Assembly (NCBI GenBank): GCA_964458265.1
Contig: CAYWIF010000003.1
Span: 1-64,000, forward strand
Length of the DNA: 64,000 nucleotides
Direction of reading: 5' to 3'
Source: JAGVSR01 sp964458265
GTDB lineage: Bacteria > Pseudomonadota > Alphaproteobacteria > Rhizobiales > Hyphomicrobiaceae
The notes beneath the pieces were generated by a model. It saw nothing but the letters and a program-made list of their open reading frames with translations. It did not search any database and had not been told where the DNA came from. Shown here in pieces: positions 52,733 to 59,775 of this stretch; the stretch's first letter is position 1, and each line of letters starts with the position of its first letter. The translations under genes were made by a program, and so were the position numbers.

Positions 52733-54139
52733 TTAGCCGGTCTTGGACCCTAATTCCAAGCACGCGAGCCAGCCTTCCGCAATTTTGAGGACGTTCTGTG
52801 GCGAAGTTCCCCCATAGCTTGTGCGGCTTTTGACGGAATTCTCAACGGACAGAACACCGTAGACGTCGCCGGTGATCCTCGGTTCGACGCTTTGCATGGC
52901 TTCCAGCGGAAGAGAATCGAGGTCGCAGCCCTTGGTTTCGGCCAATTTCACGATCGCGCCGGTGACGTGGTGGGCGTCGCGGAACGGCATCTGCAGTTCG
53001 CGGACGAGCCAATCGGCCAAGTCCGTGGCCGTGGAAAAACCGCGGCCTGCGGCGGCGCGCATCCGCTCCGGGACGGGTTCCAGATCGCCGATCATGCCGG
53101 CCATCGCGGCGATCGCCAGTTTAAGGGCCGCAATGGCGTCGAAGGTGACTTCCTTGTCTTCCTGCATGTCCTTCGAATAGGCGAGAGGAAGGCCCTTCAT
53201 CACCACGACGAGGCTTTGGAAGGCGCCGGCAATACGGCCGACCTTGGCGCGCGCGAGTTCGGCGGCATCGGGGTTGCGCTTTTGCGGCATGATAGAAGAG
53301 CCGGTCGTGAACTTATCGCTGAGATTGATGAAGCCGAACTGCGGCGTCATCCAGATCACGATCTCTTCCGACAGGCGCGAGAGGTGGACGGCAGTGATGA
53401 CCGAGGCGGCGAGCGTTTCCAACGCGAAATCGCGGTCGGAGACGCCGTCGAGTGAGTTGGCCATGGGGCGATCGAAGCCGAGAGCGGCAGCCGTCGCGTG
53501 CCGATCGATGGGGAACGATGTGCCGGCTAGCGCGGCGGAGCCGAGCGGGCATTCGTTCAGGCGTTTGCGGGCATCGGCGAAACGGCTGCGGTCGCGCGCG
53601 AACATCTCCACGTAGGCCAACAGATGATGGCCGAAGGTAACGGGTTGCGCCGGCTGCAAATGCGTGAACCCCGGCATGACGGTGGCCGCGTGGTCCTTTG
53701 CCTTTTTCGCCAAGGCCAATTGCAGCGCCTTGAGCGCTGTGTCGATGCCGTCGATCTCGTCGCGAACCCAAAGACGGAAATCGGTCGCGACCTGATCGTT
53801 GCGCGATCGCGCCGTGTGGAGACGGCCAGCAGGCGTGCCGGCGATGTCCTTCAACCGGCTTTCGACATTCATATGCACGTCTTCGAGAGACCGCTTCCAT
53901 TCGAAGGTGCCCGCCGCAACCTCGGCGGCGACCTTGTCTAGGCCCTGGATGATCGCGTCAGCATCGGCCTGCGTAATAATACCCGCGCCGGCAAGCATGG
54001 CTGCGTGTGCTTTCGAGCCGCGGATGTCCTGCGGGGCGAGCGCCTTGTCGAAGCCTATGGAGGCGTTTATCTGCTCCATAATCTCGGCTGGGGACATGGC
54101 GAAACGGCCGCCCCACATTTTGTTGGAATCGCTGGACAC
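52733..54139 (-). CDS. argH: Argininosuccinate lyase
   Basis: The 468-residue enzyme splits argininosuccinate into arginine and fumarate. It starts like the family (NKMWGGRFA) and carries HTARSRNDQVATD, the catalytic-site stretch, and the superfamily signature GSSIMPQKRNPD. GTG 54139 is chosen because AAGGAG lies ten bases upstream and the resulting length is normal; the frame is open a further 234 codons across tlpA on the opposite strand, which is a shadow. It is divergent from tlpA by 42 bp, the arrangement known from Bradyrhizobium. Confidence 0.97.
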   Translation of the reverse strand: MSSDSNKMWGGRFAMSPAEIMEQINASIGFDKALAPQDIRGSKAHAAMLAGAGIITQADADAIIQGLDKVAAEVAAGTFEWKRSLEDVHMNVESRLKDIAGTPAGRLHTARSRNDQVATDFRLWVRDEIDGIDTALKALQLALAKKAKDHAATVMPGFTHLQPAQPVTFGHHLLAYVEMFARDRSRFADARKRLNECPLGSAALAGTSFPIDRHATAAALGFDRPMANSLDGVSDRDFALETLAASVITAVHLSRLSEEIVIWMTPQFGFINLSDKFTTGSSIMPQKRNPDAAELARAKVGRIAGAFQSLVVVMKGLPLAYSKDMQEDKEVTFDAIAALKLAIAAMAGMIGDLEPVPERMRAAAGRGFSTATDLADWLVRELQMPFRDAHHVTGAIVKLAETKGCDLDSLPLEAMQSVEPRITGDVYGVLSVENSVKSRTSYGGTSPQNVLKIAEGWLACLELGSKTG

Positions 54140-54181
54140 CGTGCGGGCTCTCCTTGAGCCTGAAACAACGAAGGTTAATCG

Positions 54182-54838
54182 ATGACGGACAAGGACGGCC
54201 GTGGACCGGCGACCTCGCAATTGGGATTGATTAGTGCCGCGCTCGCCGCGGCGGCGCTCGGGTTTGCGGCGGTATACGTCACGCAGGGCGGGCCTGACAA
54301 CGAAAAGGGCACAGAAAAGAGCGCGGCGGCCGATGCGGTACCGGCAAAGGCGGTGGCGACGGGGGGCGGCGAGGGCGACAGTCTGGTTGCGTTCGTGCGC
54401 AAGAACCCGCCGGTGGACCTCGCCGATGTGTCGTTCGATGACGAAGCGGGCACAAAAAGGTCGCTCGCGGACTTCAAGGGCAAGGTGGTGCTTTTGAACC
54501 TGTGGGCGACGTGGTGTCTGCCTTGCCGGCATGAGATGCCGTCTCTCGACCGGTTGCAGAAGGAGATGGGATCGGATCAGTTCGAGGTGGTGGCGTTGAG
54601 CCTCGACCGGGCCGGCAAGGATGCGGCGCGAAAGTTCTTCGACGAGATCAAAGTCGCGAACCTGAAGCTCTATATCGACCCGACGATGAAGGCGGGCAAT
54701 GGCCTGCGTGCGGTCGGCATGCCGACGACGATTTTGATCGGCAAGGACGGGAAGGAATTGGGACGGCTGCCGGGACCGGCCGAGTGGGACAGCCCGGCGG
54801 CAAAGGCCCTGGTGGCGGAAGCGTTGAAGCCGTCGTGA
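54182..54838 (+). CDS. tlpA: TlpA-like membrane-anchored thiol:disulfide reductase
   Basis: The 218-residue protein has a signal-anchor (about 13-36), a flexible Ala/Gly linker and a thioredoxin domain with active site WATWCLPCR, Cys112 and Cys115, and the cis-Pro loop VGMPTTILIG. Bradyrhizobium TlpA reduces ScoI and CoxB during CuA assembly, so it likely serves the SCO protein coded at 27578-28180; this is inferred from the family. It is divergent from argH and converges with the hicAB locus. Confidence 0.92.
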   Translation: MTDKDGRGPATSQLGLISAALAAAALGFAAVYVTQGGPDNEKGTEKSAAADAVPAKAVATGGGEGDSLVAFVRKNPPVDLADVSFDDEAGTKRSLADFKGKVVLLNLWATWCLPCRHEMPSLDRLQKEMGSDQFEVVALSLDRAGKDAARKFFDEIKVANLKLYIDPTMKAGNGLRAVGMPTTILIGKDGKELGRLPGPAEWDSPAAKALVAEALKPS

Positions 54839-54844
54839 CAATCG

Positions 54845-54875
54845 AAAAACGTCTTCGATCGGGGACCGAAGACGT
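54845..54875 (-). terminator. Intrinsic terminator of hicAB (repeat copy 1)
   Basis: Inverted arms ACGTCTTCG (54849-54857) and CGAAGACGT (54867-54875) form a 9-bp stem; on the minus strand it is followed by TTTTT. It lies 32 bp after the hicB stop. The same terminator recurs in repeat copy 2. Confidence 0.82.
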
Positions 54876-55117
54876 GGGAGGGCTCAGATTGGGATTTGGG
54901 CCGTGACTACTTCTTTTTTTGCGTGAGTGCGGAGGCCGCGGCGGATTTGGCTGCCTTGGACGCCGTGTTGCTCTTGAGAATTTTTCCGGCGGACGAGGCG
55001 ACCTTGGCGCTTGTTCGTTCCGTCGAGCCTTTCTGCGTCAGGGCGGAGGCAGCAACGGATTTTTCGGCCTTCGTCGCCGTCTTGCTTTTCAAAACCTTGG
55101 CGGCAGATGAGGCCACG
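54845..55117. repeat. 273-bp perfect direct repeat, copy 1
   Basis: This block recurs at 55866-56138, offset by 1021 bp, with no difference that I can find. It contains the 3' part of the hicB reading frame (codons 153 to stop) and the terminator. Just outside, the sequences differ at once. The other copy holds the same part of the 79-residue gene. Confidence 0.93.
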
Positions 55118-55572
55118 AACTCACCCGTGGTTGGTGAGCGGCCGACGCGGCGCAAGTTGCGTTTGGCAAAAACCGCTAACACCTCGCCCTTCAGCTGCGA
55201 TTGTACTGCTTGCGCAATAAATTCGGATCGGCTGACTCCCGCGACTTTAGCGACGCGATCTACACCTTCCACTAGATCTTCGTCCAACATGAGATTGTAT
55301 CGGGATTTGCGGCGACTTTCGATGAGTGGCACTGCAATAACAAACGCGCCTGATGCGATCTCGCCCGCAATGTTCTTGTCGCGCAATAATTCAGCGATCG
55401 AGCGCGTATGCGGAACCGCTTCACCCTCAATGTAAAGACTAAGTGCCTCCTGAGCATTGGTCAAAAGGTCTACCTCTTCGTCGGCGGCCGAGAAGCAGCC
55501 TGGCGCATCTGGGAACGTGATCCCAAAGGCGCTGTGTTTATCTTTGTGGACCAAGCCGTAGAAGACTTTCAT
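54907..55572 (-). CDS. hicB: HicB-type antitoxin fused to a Lys/Ala-rich tail
   Basis: The 221-residue protein has a HicB N-terminal domain (FYGLVHKDKHSAFGITFPD, about 4-60), and a ribbon-helix-helix DNA-binding domain (SRYNLMLDEDLVEGVD and VSRSEFIAQAV, about 90-128). Ordinary HicB proteins end near residue 150. Here residues 153-221 form a two-repeat Lys/Ala/Ser-rich tail, 100% identical to residues 11-79 of the protein coded at 55928-56167. The tail therefore came by duplication. The antitoxin starts 8 bp after hicA, one operon. It should neutralise HicA and repress the promoter through the palindrome before hicA. Confidence 0.88.
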   Translation of the reverse strand: MKVFYGLVHKDKHSAFGITFPDAPGCFSAADEEVDLLTNAQEALSLYIEGEAVPHTRSIAELLRDKNIAGEIASGAFVIAVPLIESRRKSRYNLMLDEDLVEGVDRVAKVAGVSRSEFIAQAVQSQLKGEVLAVFAKRNLRRVGRSPTTGEFVASSAAKVLKSKTATKAEKSVAASALTQKGSTERTSAKVASSAGKILKSNTASKAAKSAAASALTQKKK

Positions 55573-55580
55573 GGAGAACC

Positions 55581-55775
55581 TCAGAGCCAACCGGCGGACT
55601 TCGCAATCTGGCGAGCGGTGCCGAGCGGCAAGTCCTTCTTGGGGTGGGGCACGACGATCGATTGACCGGTTTGGGGATGTTTGAGCTTGTGATGGGAGCC
55701 GGTTGCCCCGGCATCTTGCCACCCTTCGCCGCGCAATCGAGCTAGAATCTTCCGGCTGTTGCGCTCGATATGCAT
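55581..55775 (-). CDS. hicA: HicA-type mRNA interferase toxin
   Basis: The 64-residue protein is a compact double-stranded-RNA-binding-fold toxin that cleaves mRNA. The catalytic His is in GSHHKLKHP near the middle, and IVVPHPKKDLPLGTARQIAK at the end is the typical HicA closing pattern. The ATG at 55775 gives a family-like start (MHIERNSRKIL); an in-frame GTG at 55784 is possible. hicA precedes hicB, as in most loci. A promoter and a perfect operator lie just upstream. Confidence 0.9.
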   Translation of the reverse strand: MHIERNSRKILARLRGEGWQDAGATGSHHKLKHPQTGQSIVVPHPKKDLPLGTARQIAKSAGWL

Positions 55776-55787
55776 AGGCCGCACGGT

Positions 55788-55807
55788 GTGTGTATTCAGT
55801 TACACAC
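55788..55807 (-). promoter_or_regulatory. Operator palindrome for hicAB
   Basis: A perfect 7-bp inverted repeat, GTGTGTA at 55788-55794 and TACACAC at 55801-55807, has a 6-bp spacer. It lies 12 bp before the hicA start, immediately downstream of the predicted -10, the expected place for autorepression by the ribbon-helix-helix domain of HicB. Confidence 0.72.
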
Positions 55808-55836
55808 TTTTTAGCAGACCACCGACTGGAAGTAAA
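55808..55836 (-). promoter_or_regulatory. Predicted hicAB promoter
   Basis: On the minus strand TTTACT (55831-55836) and TAAAAA (55808-55813) are separated by 17 bp. The match is moderate (-35 four of six, -10 four of six), but the place, beside the perfect operator, is convincing. Confidence 0.55.
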
Positions 55837-55865
55837 GCTGTCATTTGGCTAGACTTCGGGTCGCA

Positions 55866-55896
55866 AAAAACGTCTTCGATCGGGGACCGAAGACGT
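55866..55896 (-). terminator. Intrinsic terminator of the 79-residue gene (repeat copy 2)
   Basis: Same ACGTCTTCG/CGAAGACGT stem and T tail on the minus strand as in copy 1, 32 bp after the stop of the small Lys/Ala-rich gene and directly upstream of the hicAB promoter region. Confidence 0.8.
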
Positions 55897-56138
55897 GGGA
55901 GGGCTCAGATTGGGATTTGGGCCGTGACTACTTCTTTTTTTGCGTGAGTGCGGAGGCCGCGGCGGATTTGGCTGCCTTGGACGCCGTGTTGCTCTTGAGA
56001 ATTTTTCCGGCGGACGAGGCGACCTTGGCGCTTGTTCGTTCCGTCGAGCCTTTCTGCGTCAGGGCGGAGGCAGCAACGGATTTTTCGGCCTTCGTCGCCG
56101 TCTTGCTTTTCAAAACCTTGGCGGCAGATGAGGCCACG
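55866..56138. repeat. 273-bp perfect direct repeat, copy 2
   Basis: Identical to 54845-55117. This copy contains codons 11 to stop of the 79-residue gene and its terminator. The 748 bp between the two copies hold the unique part of hicB, all of hicA and their promoter. Confidence 0.93.
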
Positions 56139-56167
56139 CTGTTGCCTGTGCTCGCGCTTTTTGCCAT
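55928..56167 (-). CDS. Small Lys/Ala/Ser-rich protein, internal two-repeat structure
   Basis: This 79-residue protein is basic and of low complexity: a first unit (VASSAAKVLKSKTATKAEKS) and a second (VASSAGKILKSNTASKAAKS), each followed by an AASALTQ end. No catalytic motif. A GAGGAG site lies nine bases before the ATG, so it is a real gene with its own start. Residues 11-79 are identical to the HicB tail. Similar short proteins with repeated VASxAxKVL and SALTQ words occur in alphaproteobacteria as I recall, with no known role; nucleic-acid binding is a guess from the charge. It lies upstream of hicAB on the same strand. Confidence 0.75.
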   Translation of the reverse strand: MAKSASTGNSVASSAAKVLKSKTATKAEKSVAASALTQKGSTERTSAKVASSAGKILKSNTASKAAKSAAASALTQKKK

Positions 56168-56545
56168 GGGATAAGCTCCTCATGTTCAGTTGCCGGCCGC
56201 GACACGCGGGCCGCATGGATCGGAATTGATCCGGCGGCAGATTGGGAGGATTCGCGAGCGGGGTGAATGGCGAGCTTGCGGCAACTCTTATTCTCTTGGG
56301 CATGTGTGCTGATCGTGGCGGCCACTGGACCGTGGGGCTGCACGCCAGCCTCGGCGCACAGCCACGGGCAGACCTCTGACCCCTCCCGTCATGAGGAGGC
56401 GAAACCAAGCCGCAAGAGTATCGGGGTGGTGGTCAGAACAGGGCGCTTGCGGCCCGGCGGGGGGGGTGGGCGTTGACACGCTGGGGGCTGGGCTGCACAA
56501 GGCGCGCAACGCACCAACTTGACCGTGAGATGAGGACCGTGACCC
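56168..56545. other. Intergenic region before dapD; one possible small ORF
   Basis: This 378-bp gap separates the small Lys/Ala-rich gene and dapD, which are divergent, so it must contain both promoters. A frame at 56267-56476 starts with a signal-peptide-like stretch (LLFSWACVLIVAATGPWG) but then becomes low-complexity and has no well-placed ribosome site; I would not call it a gene. A poly-G run lies near 56460. Confidence 0.35.
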
Positions 56546-57388
56546 ATGGCGCACGCCGACCTGAAGACGACGATCGAAGCCGCCTGGGAGGCGCGTGACG
56601 GAATCAACAGCGCCACCAAAGGCGAAATTCGCGATGCGGTTGAGAAGGCGCTCGACTTGCTCGACAATGGCGAGGTCCGCGTTGCGGAAAAGGGCGATGC
56701 CGGCTGGGAGGTGAACCAGTGGCTCAAGAAAGCGGTGCTGCTTTCTTTCCGGCTGAACGACATGGGGCTGATCGCGGGTGGACCGGCGGGATCGTTCTAT
56801 TGGGACAAGGTGGCCCCGAAGTTCGAGGGCTGGACCGCGGATGACTTCAAGAAGGGCGGATTCCGGGTGCTGCCTGGCGCCTACGTGCGCAAGTCGGCCT
56901 ATATCGCACCCGGCGCGGTTTTGCTGCCGTCGTTTGTCAATCTCGGCGCCTACGTCGGCGGCGGCACGATGGTCGATACGTGGGCGACGGTGGGATCGTG
57001 CGCGCAGATCGGCAAGAACTGTCACATTTCCGGCGGGGCGGGCATCGGCGGCGTGTTGGAGCCGCTGCAGGCAGGGCCGGTGATCATCGAAGACAATTGC
57101 TTCATCGGCGCGCGTGCCGAGGTGGCCGAAGGGGTGCAGGTTGGCGAAGGCTCGGTCTTGTCGATGGGGGTCTATCTTGGGGCTTCAACGACAATCATCG
57201 ACCGGGCGACGGGCGAGAAATTCTTCGGCAAGGTGCCGCCGTATTCCGTGGTGGTCTCAGGGACGATGCCAGGCAAGCCCTTGCCGAACGGGGAACCGGG
57301 GCCGAACCTCTACTGTGCGGTGATCGTGAAACGGGTCGACGAAAAAACACGCTCGAAGACGAGCATTAACGATCTGTTGAGAGATTGA
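56546..57388 (+). CDS. dapD: Tetrahydrodipicolinate N-succinyltransferase
   Basis: The 280-residue enzyme succinylates tetrahydrodipicolinate, a step of the succinylase branch toward diaminopimelate. A helical N-terminal domain (to about 110) is followed by the left-handed beta-helix of hexapeptide repeats, with GAVLLPSFVNLGAYVGGGTM, GSCAQIGKNCHISGGAGIGG and IEDNCFIGARAEVAEGV, and a C-terminal cap. The length is normal. dapE follows after one small gene, so the pathway steps are grouped; a GTG-start gene lies between. Confidence 0.97.
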   Translation: MAHADLKTTIEAAWEARDGINSATKGEIRDAVEKALDLLDNGEVRVAEKGDAGWEVNQWLKKAVLLSFRLNDMGLIAGGPAGSFYWDKVAPKFEGWTADDFKKGGFRVLPGAYVRKSAYIAPGAVLLPSFVNLGAYVGGGTMVDTWATVGSCAQIGKNCHISGGAGIGGVLEPLQAGPVIIEDNCFIGARAEVAEGVQVGEGSVLSMGVYLGASTTIIDRATGEKFFGKVPPYSVVVSGTMPGKPLPNGEPGPNLYCAVIVKRVDEKTRSKTSINDLLRD

Positions 57389-57439
57389 AGACAAAGAATC
57401 CGGACGTTTACTGAGGCGCAGCCCGCTAGGTGTTTAGCT

Positions 57440-57739
57440 GTGATCCTCGAAATCTCCGGAGACTTTGGCGTGGGCATACTGCGCAAATTGATCAACAAGC
57501 TTGAGACGTCCGGGGCGGTCGTGGCTGACGATTCCGACGATCCGGAGCCTTTGAAACCGGCTTTGGCGGCCGCGGAGGCGGCCATCGAAGAGGCCATTCG
57601 CAAGCGCCGAGCCGTCGAGCAGCGGTCGCATGACGGCCACGACCGCCGCGTGTCGGACGATCCAGGATATATGGGTCCGGAACGCCGGGCGGGCGATCGC
57701 CGCAAGGGCGGCAGCTTCGGCCGCCGCACGCGCGCTTAA
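57440..57739 (+). CDS. Hypothetical small protein between dapD and dapE
   Basis: The 99-residue protein starts with GTG, an AGGTG site lying eight bases upstream. The N-terminal half (MILEISGDFGVGILRKLINKLE) may form a short domain; the middle is an Ala/Glu-rich helix and the last third is Arg/Asp/Gly-rich (RRAGDRRKGGSFGRRTRA), probably unstructured and RNA- or DNA-binding. I recognise no family. Its place between dapD and dapE on the same strand suggests cotranscription, but no functional link to lysine synthesis can be read. Confidence 0.6.
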   Translation: MILEISGDFGVGILRKLINKLETSGAVVADDSDDPEPLKPALAAAEAAIEEAIRKRRAVEQRSHDGHDRRVSDDPGYMGPERRAGDRRKGGSFGRRTRA

Positions 57740-57876
57740 GGTCTGGGTACCGGTTGCGGGCTGTGACCTGCAACCCGGTTTGGCGACAGACGAACGCATG
57801 CCGGTGCGGCTTCAATTGGGATGGATGAAGCTATAGGATCGGCCGCGCGTTACGGCATCCAACGTGGTCCAACTTC

Positions 57877-59040
57877 ATGGCACTGAACGCGACCGATCCG
57901 GTCGAACTTACCCGCGCGCTCATCAAGTGCCGCAGCATTACGCCGAATGAGGGTGGTGCGCTGACGCTTCTGCAATCGGTCCTGGAGCCGCTGGGATTCG
58001 CTTGCCACCGTCTGACATTCAGCGAGCCTGGTACGCCGGATGTGGACAATCTTTACGCGCGGCGGGGGTCAAGCGGGCAAAACCTTTGCTTTGCCGGGCA
58101 CACGGACGTGGTGCCGCCGGGAGACCTCGCGGCCTGGCACGTGGATCCGTTCGCCGGCGAGATCCGCGATGGCGTCCTTTACGGGCGTGGCGCCGTTGAC
58201 ATGAAGGGCGCGATCGGCTGCTTCATCGCAGCCGCGGCGCGGCGTATTGCTGGCGGCCAGGACACCGGCTCGTTGTCTTGGCTCATCACCGGGGATGAGG
58301 AAGGACCCTCGATCAACGGCACGGTCAAGGTCTTGCAGTGGCTTGCGGAGCGCGGCGAGAGGATCGATGCGGCCATCGTGGGAGAGCCTTCAAATCCTGA
58401 TGCGCTGGGCGAGGAAATCAAGATTGGCCGGCGCGGGTCGATGTCGGGTGAACTGGTTGTTCACGGCGTGCAGGGACATGCGGCGTATCCGCAGCGCGCC
58501 GACAATCCGATCCCCAAGCTCGCTGCCTTTATCGCGCGGCTGACAGGGACGCCGATCGATGAGGGCACGCGGCATTTCGAGCCGTCGAACTGTCAGGTCA
58601 CCGTCGTTTCGGTGCCCAATTCGGCGTCGAATGTCATTCCCGCCCATGCACGCGCGACGTTCAATGTCCGCTATAACGACATTTGGCGGCGGGCCTCGAT
58701 CGAGGAATGGGTGAGGTTGCAGTGCGACGCTGCGGCTTTGGCAACGGGGGCGACGTTTGACGTTTCGTTTGCCGGTACGGGTGACGTGTTTCTGACGCAG
58801 AAGGGGCCGCTGGTCGATACGCTTGCGGGTGCGGTCGAAGCCGTGACGGGACGGGTGCCGACGTTGTCGACGTCAGGGGGCACCTCTGATGCGCGCTTCA
58901 TCAAGGATTATTGCCCGGTCGTCGAATTCGGACTTGTGAACCGGACCATTCACCAGGTCGATGAGCGCGTCCCGCTCAGCGATCTGGCGGGATTGACGGA
59001 AATCTACGCGACTTTCCTCGATCGCTTTCGGGCCGGTTGA
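57877..59040 (+). CDS. dapE: Succinyl-diaminopimelate desuccinylase
   Basis: The 387-residue dinuclear zinc hydrolase removes succinate to release LL-diaminopimelate. Metal-site landmarks are NLCFAGHTDVVPPG (His), YGRGAVDMKGA (Asp), LITGDEEGPSINGT (Glu-Glu), and the C-terminal FGLVNRTIHQVDERV (His). The dimerisation insert contains VVHGVQGHAAYPQRADNP. It follows the hypothetical gene by 137 bp. With dapD and lysA it makes a local set for peptidoglycan precursor and lysine supply. Confidence 0.97.
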   Translation: MALNATDPVELTRALIKCRSITPNEGGALTLLQSVLEPLGFACHRLTFSEPGTPDVDNLYARRGSSGQNLCFAGHTDVVPPGDLAAWHVDPFAGEIRDGVLYGRGAVDMKGAIGCFIAAAARRIAGGQDTGSLSWLITGDEEGPSINGTVKVLQWLAERGERIDAAIVGEPSNPDALGEEIKIGRRGSMSGELVVHGVQGHAAYPQRADNPIPKLAAFIARLTGTPIDEGTRHFEPSNCQVTVVSVPNSASNVIPAHARATFNVRYNDIWRRASIEEWVRLQCDAAALATGATFDVSFAGTGDVFLTQKGPLVDTLAGAVEAVTGRVPTLSTSGGTSDARFIKDYCPVVEFGLVNRTIHQVDERVPLSDLAGLTEIYATFLDRFRAG

Positions 59041-59059
59041 GCGCCTAGAACGCATAACT

Positions 59060-59296
59060 TCAGCTTTGATTCGCGGCGTCCTGGAAGCTGGCGACGATGT
59101 AGTTATACATCGCGATGACACCGGCACTGAAGTTGGTCAGTGCGGCGATGAGGGCGCTGCAGACGATGGCAGCGATCAGACCGTATTCGATGGCGGTGGC
59201 GCCACTTTCGTCCGCGAGGAACCCACGGCATGCATGGCCGGGGGCCTTTGCCAGGTTCTGCAAGTCAGATCTCTCGCGCGAGAATGCGCCCCACAT
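59060..59296 (-). CDS. flp: Flp family type IVb pilin (long leader form)
   Basis: The 78-residue prepilin has the Flp core ESGATAIEYGLIAAI: predicted cleavage after Gly32, leaving Ala at +1 and Glu at +5, followed by a hydrophobic helix. The leader before cleavage is 32 residues, longer than the usual 10-20; an internal TTG at codon 12 could give a 21-residue leader. The C-terminal tail is short (SFQDAANQS). It is one of two pilin genes here; the second lies about 300 bp upstream on the same strand. The tad export genes are not in the window. Confidence 0.85.
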   Translation of the reverse strand: MWGAFSRERSDLQNLAKAPGHACRGFLADESGATAIEYGLIAAIVCSALIAALTNFSAGVIAMYNYIVASFQDAANQS

Positions 59297-59485
59297 GGCC
59301 CGTCACTCCGTCTAACCGTGCCGCAACTCAGTTCCGCTAACTTCTGAAACAAGGGTGGCATTGGCGCCATTAACATCGTCTGAAAATCCGGCGTTCCGGC
59401 CTTCACCCTATTTGTTTCGTGTTTTCAAGATTATCTTTTCGTTTCTTTGTTTCTATGGCGGTTTTACTTGCGTACGCCCGTCGCT

Positions 59486-59523
59486 CAAAAGCAAAACCCA
59501 CCCGGTTTGTTGCCGGGTGGGTT
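59486..59523 (-). terminator. Intrinsic terminator after the second pilin gene
   Basis: An 11-bp perfect stem, AACCCACCCGG at 59495-59505 and CCGGGTGGGTT at 59513-59523, runs into TTTTGCTTTT on the minus strand. With the hairpin at 59555-59582 it makes two consecutive strong structures below the pilin stop. Confidence 0.85.
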
Positions 59524-59554
59524 GCATCGCATGGTGCGAAGCAGAAATCTCAAC

Positions 59555-59582
59555 CCGTCTCTCGCCTGGAGGCGAGAGACGG
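59555..59582 (-). promoter_or_regulatory. Strong 3' hairpin after the second pilin gene, no T tail
   Basis: A perfect 12-bp stem, CCGTCTCTCGCC at 59555-59566 and GGCGAGAGACGG at 59571-59582, with a TGGA/TCCA loop, lies 10 bp after the pilin stop. No T run follows, so it is more likely an mRNA-stabilising 3' structure, as seen for abundant transcripts, than a terminator. Confidence 0.6.
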
Positions 59583-59592
59583 ATGTGTGAGA

Positions 59593-59775
59593 TTACTCGC
59601 CGCCTTCGCCGCCGCCAGAAGCGCCACCGAGGCTGCCGGTGATGCTGCCGAAGAGGCCGTTCAGGCCGCCAGCGAGCTGGCTCAGGCCCGAGATGATGAC
59701 AACGCCGACGAGAGCAGCGATGAGGCCGTATTCGATTGCCGTTGCGCCCGACTCGTCCTTGAGGAAGTTCGTCAT
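59593..59775 (-). CDS. flp: Flp family type IVb pilin (canonical)
   Basis: The 60-residue prepilin has a minimal leader MTNFLKDESG, cleavage after Gly10, the motif ATAIEYGLIAAL with Glu at +5 and a single hydrophobic helix. The Gly/Ser/Glu-rich tail (GSLGGASGGGEGGE) is typical of Flp pilins. The frame is open to 59820, but ATG 59775 has a GGGAG site ten bases upstream and gives a normal leader. Two strong hairpins lie downstream. It is followed by the other pilin gene, and the TadE-like genes are on the opposite strand. Confidence 0.93.
   Translation of the reverse strand: MTNFLKDESGATAIEYGLIAALVGVVIISGLSQLAGGLNGLFGSITGSLGGASGGGEGGE

Noticed and set aside
52733..54841. 702-residue frame for argH with a long N-terminal extension
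   Set aside because: The extension is the antisense of tlpA. A GTG at 54139 with AAGGAG gives the normal enzyme length.
56267..56476. Possible small secreted protein before dapD
   Set aside because: The signal-like start is followed by low-complexity sequence, and the ribosome site is badly spaced.
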